From Litomosoides sigmodontis (taxonomy: Eukaryota; Nematoda; Chromadorea; Rhabditida; Onchocercidae): a stretch of 64,000 nucleotides of DNA. The DNA lies in assembly GCA_963070105.1 (NCBI GenBank), contig OY718805.1:7312001-7376000 (forward strand), read 5' to 3'. The notes beneath the pieces were generated by a model. It saw nothing but the letters and a program-made list of their open reading frames with translations, made no database searches and was not told the origin of the DNA. This document shows positions 51,101 to 61,189 of this stretch, one piece after another. A program made the translations under genes and the position numbers. How positions within the stretch are numbered: the stretch's first letter is position 1; the number at the start of each line of letters is the position of its first letter.

Positions 51101-53039
51101 TTTTTCAGATGTATTTTTGTACTCCAAAAAAAAAATTAGATCATTTCCTCTTACCTTAATCCCACCACGAGAATAGATTTTAGGGTAAGGTCAAATTTGA
51201 ACTAAATATATTGCAAAAAAGCTAAATTTGAAGCTACCAATGTTCAAAACTTAAATGATGCATAATTTGGAAATATTTTAAGAATCGCGACGAAGTGGGA
51301 AACGAAAAGGTCGAAATGAAGAAGTAAAAAAAGACACGTAATGAAACTTAAGTGGCATAACATCAATTTTCAGTTTAGAATATAAACTGACCTTTTAATT
51401 AGTTTTATGGAAAAAATTTGATATGCTTGCACATGCGATCAATTGATATGGAAAATTTCTGATCAAACGAGTTGAAAAGTTTTCAGACTTTTCAGCACAT
51501 CGGAATGCCAGAGAGCCGAAATGGTTTATCATCATTTTCGAAATAGCATTTTTTTTTAAAAAAAAATCGTATGCAAAATCGCCTTGTTAAATGCTCAGGC
51601 TTAATTGCTTGAAATGAGCGATTTGGTCAGCCAAATGATTTGCTGTCAAATTTTTAATTTCACAACAATTTTATTTCTCAGATTTACCAAACTATGCAGT
51701 TCATTTCTAACGAAAAATACAAATATTAAGTTTTATTTGAAATTTGACATTTTGAAATATACTTTTATCATTTGGTGCATTTTTGTGAATTTTGTTCTCA
51801 TTGAACTAATATAGTTTCCAGGCAACAGAAATCATTTATTATTTTAAAATTTTAGATTTCATCATTATTATTACTATGAATGTGATGGTAATAGAGGTAA
51901 ATATCTTCAAAATAAAATAACAAATTTTAAGGAGAAATTTGTATTAACCGATGATACTGGCAAATTAAATACGTGTAACATTGCATGGGAAATTTGTTAG
52001 ATTGTAATCTTCTGATGTTGCCGACCGGTGCAGGTGACGTGATATGATATGCGTTATCAGCAAGCCTCTGATCACTGCAAACTTGCTTTCTCCTAATTTT
52101 CTTCCCAAAAATGCAACCATATACTCCTCTTGCAATTTTAGGTATTACTCTATAAGCACACAGCCTTACATTCGCTGTTATTGAATTAGCTATTGGTTGT
52201 TACAAATCTATTTACCCTACCTTACCTGTTACGTCAATAAAGAAGGGCAACCTTCGTACGTTACGTGGGCAGTTACGTCTATGACAACTGTTTTTTTCAG
52301 TCCTCTGAAGAAGGTAGTTTATTAAATCGAAAAATTATCAGAGATCATCTCTTCCTGCAACGTGTGCTTTGCAACAATCATTCAATGCCTTATGCTTAAT
52401 AACGTTTCTGATTAGACGATGATTGGCTTACGAGATCCTCTACTTTCCTGCTACAAATTTAGAATTAGTAAGATTGAATGCTACCTTTCTGTGAACTTTT
52501 TGCATTATTAATTGTACGACTTGATCACGTACGTCACGTCACGCATGTTCTTTTACCATTACTAATGGTTGGAGAAAAATGATGCGAGTATTTTAAGTAA
52601 ACGTACACATTGTGTTTTATAACTTTTTTTTGATAAAATAGTTGTAATTGCACAGAAATTGATGCTTTCAGTTGGAAAGTATAATTAACTTCATGTTTCT
52701 TATCAAATTATCTAATTAATATTAGTTCGTTCATTTTTTGTGAAATAACAAATTTCGTTAAATAATTTAATGTTTTGCATAGCAATAAAGGGTTATAATT
52801 TTATAGAATTGGTCAATGAGCCACGTGAACATCACGCAACTCAGGTGTGCAAAAGAATATGCAATTTTTCATGAGCTATTTGTTACAAACAGATGTGCGC
52901 AACTGCTTCAACAATACCGCTATTGTTTGTAAATTTCACTTCAAAAAAACTTCAGTGTAACTGACAGTGTGTGAAAGAGATAGAGAAATAACACACGGAA
53001 GAGAAAAAAACAATGAACTGTAAGCTACGCTGCACGAAA

Positions 53040-53290
53040 CCACTCAGTGCTGCTTGGAGGAAATTTATGTTCGCTGAGCGGTGGGCGTATTGCTGATCTA
53101 GGGTTAAGCATGATTCATATTTTGTCCAGTTGGTCCGCCCTGGCGGGCCGGCGTGCACTGTGCGGTTGCTCTGTGTGGTCTTTGTTAGTTAAAGGGGTTC
53201 GGTTCCGGTTTACTCCCATCGTTGTCTGAGAGTAACGATTTGCGCACTTGCGTTTGACAGTTCGCGCTGGCGTAACTTAAGTCTTTTTCG
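53040..53290. other. Local GC-rich island, identity unknown
   Basis: A roughly 250-base block with clearly higher GC than its surroundings, including CCGCCCTGGCGGGCCGGCG. I could not fold it into a tRNA or recognise an rRNA or spliced-leader RNA. It could be a promoter or an unrecognised structured RNA. Confidence 0.35.
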
Positions 53291-53700
53291 TTTCACTTAC
53301 TCGTTTGATTGCGGAAGTGATCGTGCGGCAAGCGTAATTTTACCTCACTAATTTCTTTGAGGCATATAAGCGCGTGTGTGTATGTCTGTTTTTTATTTTA
53401 TTTTATAAGCTTTTATTAAGCAACGGTGATTTTTGCTAAATTGGATACTTTTTTTAGCAATAACCTTTTTTCCGCTTCTAAAAGTTAGCGCAAAAGGAAA
53501 TGTTTTAATGAAAACACGTTAGTTTGGAAAGGATTGGCTTAGATTGTCTGGAAGATCGAAGTTAGTGGCATTGTTAGTTGTTAGTGCCAGCAGCTGACTG
53601 CTATTACTGTTGGTGAATGACAGTAATTACGGTTGTTGTGGATTTGCAATGAGAGCTATTCACAGTAAACAGGTTGACAAAAATAGGTGAACAATGAACA

Positions 53701-53706
53701 TTTATT
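53701..53706 (-). terminator. Candidate poly(A) signal of the inhibitor gene
   Basis: AATAAA on the minus strand 280 bases after the stop codon. Common word in AT-rich DNA, so weak. Confidence 0.3.
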
Positions 53707-53985
53707 AAATTTTGGAAATAAAACTAACTTTAACGGAATATTGAATGATCGAAGGTAACTAACTAGCGATAGTCAAAGAATAGCTCTTTGTGTGGTGGTG
53801 ATGAGTGAACGTTTGGAAGCAATTCTTTTACTTACCAAAACAATTTTTTTTTAAAATAAATTTAAAGAATAAAAAATAGTGTTACGTCCGTGCGAAAATA
53901 CGATATCATATGCACAATGAAACGCAAACAATATGCGCAGCAACTTCTGTAACGTTGCTTATTTCAGTTTCTCGTCTACACCGCG

Positions 53986-55318
53986 TCAGTAGATCGCAAT
54001 GCAGAAATTTGGCGTTTCTGGCACTTCAACTGGTACTGGAGTTGTAGTTGAGGCAACTGTCGTCTCGGATGATTGCGAGGAGAAGCTAGTACGCGTATCC
54101 GTGAATAAGCTCAACAGACTTATCTTATCACCAAAGAGGCTGTCCATTTGCTAGAAAGTACATATTACAGAGTGTCCACTCACATGTGCAACTCCAATCC
54201 TTCTAGAGAAGATATAGGAGTGGAGGAACATGAATGAACTAACGTGAAGTGAAATCGTGAAGTTTGTTACCTGTTGAATGGAGGAGGAGAGATACTTTTG
54301 ATAAGTTGTCATTTTGGCATCGAATACCTGCAGCTCCTTCACTTCTTCAGGTGTCAGGTCTCGCACTTGAGTTCGTCCCACATACACTTTATTGTTCTGC
54401 AATAAGTAGTACTTTGATCATGTTTGCTACCACCTCTCAATGATTCATCATTCACCTTTGGATAAATCCACACCGACACAACCCAGATTTCCAATCAACG
54501 GTTTTTCTCGCGCAATCAATAATTTAATGGACACACCTGAACCATGCAACCATCGAAGTAGTACTGAGTGGTATCAGCAGCGGTACAGAAAGATGGTTTT
54601 TTAGGTGGTTTCGGTAAATTCTTTTCAGTAAGCGACGATAAAATCTTGGCACCTTTCTCACTCTGTCGCGCTAACTGCCATCCTTTGCGTCTCTCTTCCA
54701 GTGATACCTTCAGCTCCTACAGAAGTGCACAATTCACTTTATAAATTTTAATTGTTGAAGGCATCCCCGATGAAATGGTTTAAATGAAATGGAATAGAAG
54801 AAATATCCTATGCAAAGCATGATGTTGAGATCATACGGTTGCATGAAGAAACAGTGAATGAGAGGCTTTGCTAGCATGTAGAAGACTTAGAAACTTTGCA
54901 CTTATTGAAATTAGAGAATTTAAAATTCTTTAGAAAACATTTTTCACCTCCTTGTATTTTTTGGACTCTTCCACGTACTGTCCAAGCTCTCTCTGCTCTT
55001 CAGGGTTCAGCTCTCGAAGGAACAAACCATTAGCAAACAGTTTGTTATCCTATAAGTTATCAATTTCTTCGGTGAACTAAAATAGCTTTCAAACATTTGA
55101 TTATCATCTTTCGTATATTTCAATTTTTTTGTCAACTTCCACAAATTCATCACGTACAATCTTAATTGCTATAAAATCTTTCAAGCATATTTAAAAATCA
55201 TACTACGACTACACATCCCGCACTTCCACCAACTCCAGCAACGTTGAATCCAGCGAAACGTTTGTTGTACCTCTTCACTACGCCTGCCTCCAGCACTGTT
55301 ATCGCGAACAGTAACAAA
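53986..55318 (-). CDS. Pepsin-inhibitor-3 (Bm33/Ov33-type) aspartyl protease inhibitor, start exon missing
   Basis: Secreted aspartyl protease inhibitor of the Ascaris PI-3/aspin family (PF06394), expected to block pepsin- or cathepsin-like enzymes. Exons: 55318-55204, 55049-54948, 54716-54537, 54396-54271, 54150-53986 (TGA); all junctions in phase, 228 residues visible. First comes the end of a signal peptide ([12 protein letters not shown]), then [14 protein letters not shown]. Two inhibitor repeats follow: [19 protein letters not shown] and, after a [20 protein letters not shown] linker, [20 protein letters not shown] Ser/Thr/Pro-rich tail ends FCIAIY. The first exon begins with the last base of a codon, and an in-frame stop lies just upstream, so the initiator Met is on an earlier exon I could not place. 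The donor after exon 55318-55204 could also lie 3 nt earlier or later. Confidence 0.92.
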
Positions 55319-56987
55319 CTGTATCAAAAAAATAATTCGTAATTTCCGCTAATATCATAGTGAAAAAAATTTTGTTGATTTTATTTTGACAAAAATATTC
55401 CATTAATTTCTTAGTCGTTACTATTAACTATTAAATTACTAATTAAAATTAAATACTAAAAAACTAAATTAAATCATGAATTACATAGTATTATCGACTT
55501 GCTATTATTTTTTTTTAAAGAGAAGTTGTGAACCGCTTTTACACTTAAAAACTTGGACAAGTGAAATTTTATGAAGTAACTACTAACACAGATTAGTTCA
55601 ATAGCGAGGCTGCATAGTGAGAGAGATCAAGTAAAAACAGCAAATTTTTACGTTCTACAACAAATGAAAGTTTCAATCTAGTAATTAAGCCCATTATTAT
55701 TATTTCCAGTCTCGGTTGAAAATATTAAAAATTGTTTATAGCACTATTTTTTTAGTGATCTCGAATAATACTTATCCTGTTTTACTGGAATATCGAATAA
55801 TTGAATGTAAGTGAAATAGTGCAAAACTAGATCTAACGCTTAAATTTAAACTACTGAAAAAACTGCTGCTTTTAATTGGGCTATTCTTTGTATTGAATAT
55901 CTCTGTTATCTAATGCAAGGGAAGCCTGCCTACTAGTAACTGAAATAGAAATTAATCAGATGAATAAAGGAATTTTTATAAATGAATGAATCATTTAAAA
56001 ATATGACATCAAATAGGAATGAACAATAATATACCAAACGAGAATTTTCATATTTGTTTGTGAGGTTGAATTTGCTGCCAAATTACGCAATCCAATCGAT
56101 TCTGCAAAACGCTGCCTCTTAGAGAGAGCACAACTGCGAAAGAAAACAAATCGTTTGAAGGGAAGCGCAATTTACGTGGCAAAACAAACGTAGTAAGCAA
56201 CAATACGTGAAATGTAAAGTAAAGTAAAGCGTCCTATTGACAGAAGTCAAGTGAGTAAAATGAAGAAGTAGGACGAGAACGTGAAAATGGAAAATTTTCT
56301 GTTTAAATTCACGAAAGAGGTTCACAAGCTACCACACGAGTGCTTTGAAAGGAAGCGAAACAAACGATCGGTGAGATCTCAATGTTATCTCTCATATCTG
56401 TCTGCTAGGCCCACAACATAGCAAGAGATCGATTTCAACTTTTTACTGCTTCTCAGTACTCTATCAAAAGAAGAAAACATTAAGAGTAAATTCGAACAAG
56501 CGCTTATCAGTTGATGTGATAAGCTTTCCAGAAATTTGCTCACAAAACACTTCACAGCCCTACCAAATAATTATAAATAAGCATTTGGATAATTAGCAAC
56601 AACAATAATTGTTGTTATCATTATAGCTGTTTCACGACACTGTTCTGCTTTCTGTAAGTGGTAAAGAACTTTCTAGCAGCCGACGATAGCCTGCCTACCT
56701 ACCTGATCGATCATTCACGTTTTAGACGAGAAGCAAGTTATTTCAATCAAATCACAAATAGTGCATCGAACCGACATGGGAATAGACACTGCTCGTCGAA
56801 TAGTCCCTAACCTAATTTGACAAAATCCTTCGGTTGCAACAAACATTACGTTCAATCATTGCAGACGTTATTACACGCACCAGAATCGTTCTCCTTTCTC
56901 TCCACGCCAGAAGAAGACGATTTTTTGTAAAATACCCGGAAGTGTAAAATAATGAAGAGTGTTGTAACTGTATTGTGATGTAGGGTG

Positions 56988-56988
<1 letters not shown>

Positions 56989-57056
<68 letters not shown>
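56989..57056 (+). repeat. (TG)34 microsatellite
   Basis: About 68 bases of uninterrupted TG dinucleotides, the longest pure repeat in the window. Minus-strand frames through it give His-Thr runs that are not genes. Confidence 0.97.
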
Positions 57057-57059
<3 letters not shown>

Positions 57060-57342
57060 TAAGATCACGTTTGAAGATGGAAAAAAAGACATTCTCATAA
57101 TCTTCTTCGCACAAAATTAATTGAATGAAGTCTTGTGGATAGAGAGCTCTAACATTATCAATCTAAAACAACGATAATCATTAATTACTCCGTTAAATTC
57201 ATAAAATATGAAAAAACCTAATAAAAAATTAAAAAAAAAAGCAAACCGAACCTGATAAATGAATCAGTGGTGCGTGTTATTGCGTAAACAAAATTTCGGT
57301 ATTCTCACTTTTTAGAGAGGACTTATTGACAACAAGTAATTA

Positions 57343-57346
57343 TGTA

Positions 57347-57394
<48 letters not shown>
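57343..57394 (+). repeat. (TA)n microsatellite
   Basis: About 50 bases of TA dinucleotides with a TATG interruption at the left. Confidence 0.95.
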
Positions 57395-57398
<4 letters not shown>

Positions 57399-57533
57399 CT
57401 GTTTCGAGTAAAAGTTAATTTAAAACTAAACAAATAAATGAGAAATGAATTTAAAAATGAATGCTTTGAAAACTTGACCGGCATTCCTACGAATCAGAAA
57501 TCATCATATGAATACTCGTGTAGCGGAAGGGAA

Positions 57534-57580
57534 AGGAGAGGAGAGGGAGAGGGGGAGGAAGAGGGGAGAGGATGGGAGGT
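57534..57580 (+). repeat. Purine-only tract (GA/GGA-rich)
   Basis: About 45 bases of almost only G and A (GGAGAGGAGAGGGAGAGG and similar), a possible triplex-forming tract. Confidence 0.8.
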
Positions 57581-60150
57581 GTCCTTCAGATGGATATGGT
57601 AGTTTAGCACAAACCAGTCGTTTCGTCATCATCGAGATGAGTAAGCAACAGCCTTCCTTATTCACAGGTAGATGTAATCAACAATAGCATTCTCCCTCAC
57701 TGAATAAACAAATCACTTAACTGCTACCCGACACCTCCTGAGAATTTATAATTTTAATGTGGGCGTGCGGGTTTCTATGAGTCAATAAGTCCTCCGGAAA
57801 AAGGCTCATTTCAAATTTATCAATTCGCAACGGAGAGAAGAGCAACGTTATAGCGATTCATTGAAACGAAGTTTGATTTGTGATCATTGAGAATGAATAA
57901 GTTGAACAGCTCTTTCATTTGCATATTCCATTAAGGTCACCGAATGAGCACTAATTATTCATCATTTCAAACTCACTCATTACCCTCATATTTACCTACT
58001 TTTTCTGTCCTTTTTCGTTTGTGAAATGAAATAGAACAATAGTGATGCGTGAGAAGTGTCACACTTACTTCATTCATCAATCCGTTTCGGACAATATCAT
58101 TAGGACTGTCCGGTATCATCCGAATCGTTATTTTACTTCCCCTTCGTTACCATACGTCGAACTGTCCAACAACACTACTAGTTGGGAGGCACTTGCTCGC
58201 TTACTGGTGGCGTGGCTCACGATCCGGAAACCCCTCTCTAAGCTAAATTTCACAACACTTTGCTGCAATATCTACAACACAATCATCACTGAGCAGAGCA
58301 GCAATATCATCCAAACTCTTCCTGAAAATGTTTTCGCTTGCAAATGCACACAGTTCAAAAGAGCGTGCGAGAAGTGGTGAGTGACGGAAGATCTTTCATC
58401 TTCCATGGAGAAGGATGAAGCATTGGAGGCTGAGGGGGGAAGTAAGCAAGCTGATTTAAAGAGCTAAAAAGATGAGAGTGCATACAATTCGCTGTGGTTA
58501 CCTCTATGAGAATGTGGAATGGGTGGATTTTCAAAAGATAACGTTGGATGCACTGAATCGATAGACAGACTTCATTAAAAACAATCATTTCAACTGAGTT
58601 TCGAAATACTAGAAATGCTGGTGAAATTCATTTCTCATTGGAATTCAGCTTTTTCTTTCGATCACTTCGGTAATTTACAGAAGCACAGACAGAGATGTAA
58701 TTTGATCGTTTGCGGAGTTGTGAGGATTATCTGAGGAAAGAAAACAGGGGAAAAGCAAACGCTTGAAGAGAAAGTGTAAATTGAAAAAGCAAGCAGCACA
58801 ATTAATGATTGAGGAAGTTATCACTAACAATTCAAAGTGCGAGCAATGAGTGAGGAAATGATGCACATATTTTTAGATGCGAATATTATTGAGAACACTG
58901 ACCTATTTATCAGAAATGATAAATTTGAATTTATAACTAATCAATATAGAGAAGTTTCATTTCAACATTCCATCAAAATCGTAAATTTTTGTTAAGGATA
59001 ATATTTGAAAAAAATTTAACAGTTTGGGGTACTGTTGAATGCACGAGTTGCATTGATGAGTTAAATGATTACCATACGTTGAAAATGGTTATGTAATTAT
59101 TGATAGTTGAGTAGCTGGTTATTTGAAATTGAAAATGATAGTTTGAATTGGTGATATTAATAATAATAATTGTCATGTGCAGAGATGAAATTTGGTAAAA
59201 TATTGTCGTAAATGATTGAAAAACATGAATTTGAGCACAAAAAACGATTATAAAATTGAATTATTAAGTGATTTGACGTCGGAGTACTGTACGACACTAA
59301 GCATACTAATTGCTAATTTTATTTAATTGCCTCTCACAGTTCATGACTATCGGAGCTTTATGACAATGACAATTCTTCCATTTTTGAATGTTGAAAATGA
59401 TGAAGTGAGCAGCGTTGATTGCAGTTCCTCGGGTCATCCGTTTGCTCCTATCACTGATACAGTCAACAGCAATATCAAATGAACTTTACTTCTACATTAA
59501 AATTAATGCGTTAAAGTTCCTCCTCAAAGTGCTATTTTTATGAAATTTTACCTAAAGTTGAAAACTCTGAAAAATCAGTTGTAAGAAGGAAATTTTGACC
59601 TTTTTTTTTGAAATTTTGATAGCTTACTTTTTAAATCATTATTAAAATAAAATTACGGTTATTCGAAAAGTCCCACTTTGAAAAGAATTGAAATGAGTCA
59701 TCAAATGAAATAGTTTAAGAGGGACAGACAGACAGAGAGAGGGAGAGATAATGATTTATGATGAAAATCTAAAATCTAGAATTATTTCGGATCCAATTCT
59801 ATTCTTACAGATAGAAGCTTCCTCTATTGCAACGATTACGAACAGATCAGCAAAACGATCTGAAGTGGATTCCTTAAAAAAAAAACAACAAAAAGGATTT
59901 AAATAAAGCTCCGATGACACAATTTTTTTCCATAGAAAATGCACATTTTTCAATGAGATGAATCAGTTCTCAACCACAACATAAACTTCTTTTCCGGCGT
60001 TTAAATCTTTCCGTTAAAACTGTTACATTCTCTACAAAAAAATATTACAGCAAAATTAATATTCTTCTTTCATTATCACACTGTCACCACAAAGAGAATG
60101 AATTGTTTCGGGATTCAGAACTGACTTCTGAAATTGGTGAAGAGGGGAGA

Positions 60151-60161
60151 GGGGGGGGGGG
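60151..60161 (+). repeat. Homopolymer run of 11 G
   Basis: Eleven G after GAGGGGAGA; resembles the longer G run at 5890 and its GAGGGGA lead-in. Confidence 0.85.
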
Positions 60162-60912
60162 CACAAGACACAGATCACATGACATCCTTATTTATAAAAA
60201 TTGTGGTGCTTAGGATCACAGGAATGCTTCTACGCTGCACTTTCAAAGCAATTTTTCCACTGAAAACAAAAAGTGAACAAGATAATTGAGAGATAATACT
60301 GTGAATCTTTTTCGAAAAAAAAATATTCAAAGTGACGAAGATATGGCGGACAAGTTAGATATTTGGAGGAACGCAAATGATGTCAAGAAAATGGTAGCAT
60401 TTCTAGGAGATAATCAACACTTTCTTATTCCACCCAGGGCCATTGCTACATTGTGCTATTCGCTATCCAGTTGATGATGGTGCTGACCTAAATTGCACTG
60501 AATCCTCTACACCTCCCATTTGTTATCTTTTTCTTAAAATTTAACTTTGTATACACGTTTTTTTGATGCCGTCGTGAAAAATCACCATTGGAAGGTCAAA
60601 ACGCCTTCACAGTTGCATCACATGTTTTATGAACTTCATTGTTCAAAATTAGGCCATTATATCGAGAAAAACACTAACGCGATAGCAACAATGGAAAATG
60701 AGCAGTAGTGTGAAAACAGTAAAACCGATCCCTGAAAGCGATATATTTTTGATGATCTAGCAAAAAAGGGATAAAAATGGTTTTTGCAATAACGGTAGAT
60801 CACATTTTTGATAACGTCTGTTTACTGACAATTACGGACATAGTTTCAAAACCATTACTGTCATATACATATACATATATATATATTTTTTTCTGAACAG
60901 TGAACACAAAAA

Positions 60913-60973
60913 GGTTTTCGTTTGTGGAAGATAAAAATCACAAAAGATTTTTATCTTCCACAAACGAAAAACC
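60913..60973. repeat. Near-perfect 27-bp inverted repeat (hairpin), 6-nt loop
   Basis: The left arm 60913-60939 and right arm 60946-60973 are reverse complements over 25 bases, then a single extra A in the right arm, then two more pairs. Loop ACAAAA. It lies 217 bases beyond the BRAP2 stop codon, so it may be in that 3' UTR. Confidence 0.9.
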
Positions 60974-61189
60974 ACTCAAAGAAGTGGAAAGCCGGAAAGC
61001 CGATGCTAAGACACCAAATATGAAGATGAGATTTGTGACGCTTCAAAATGGTAAGAAAGAACCAGTAGTTTTTTGCTGAAACACAATACGTTCAAATCTG
61101 TACAGCTTTCCGAAAAACTCATACCTAATTTGAATGAGATGAACAAAAACAAGCATGTTTTTCTATTACATTTCAATAATATGTCCAAA

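Larger units (their letters stand above)
45177..53985. other. 8.8-kb gene-poor stretch upstream of the bHLH gene
   Basis: Contains the presumed bHLH promoter at its left end, with E-box words CAGGTG (45562-45567) and CACATG (about 45698-45703), and a short (TTGA)n run at about 45335-45351. A GC-richer patch at about 50875-51005 ends in a strong plus-strand donor GTAAGA (see findings), and a second lies at about 53040-53290. No coding gene supported. Confidence 0.5.
55319..61189. other. Gene-poor stretch between the inhibitor gene and BRAP2
   Basis: About 5.9 kb. The left end should hold the inhibitor's start exon and promoter; the right end the BRAP2 3' UTR. Several microsatellites and a long hairpin are listed separately. 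Open frames at 58042-58380 and 60286-60474 have no domain or splice support. Confidence 0.5.

Noticed and set aside
53160..53225. Possible tRNA B-box (GGTTCGGTTCC) in the GC island
   Set aside because: The word differs from the GGTTCGANNCC consensus and no A-box, acceptor stem or anticodon arm could be built around it.
56755..56830. Minus-strand GGTTCGATGC resembling a tRNA B-box
   Set aside because: No matching acceptor stem or T-arm pairing in the surrounding 75 bases.
56812..57114. 100-codon frame with a His-Thr run
   Set aside because: Product of the (TG)34 microsatellite on the opposite strand.
60286..60474. 62-codon plus-strand frame (MADKLDIWRNANDVKKMVAF segment)
   Set aside because: Composition is protein-like but there is no signal, domain or splice site, and no neighbour exon in phase. 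Kept only as a note.
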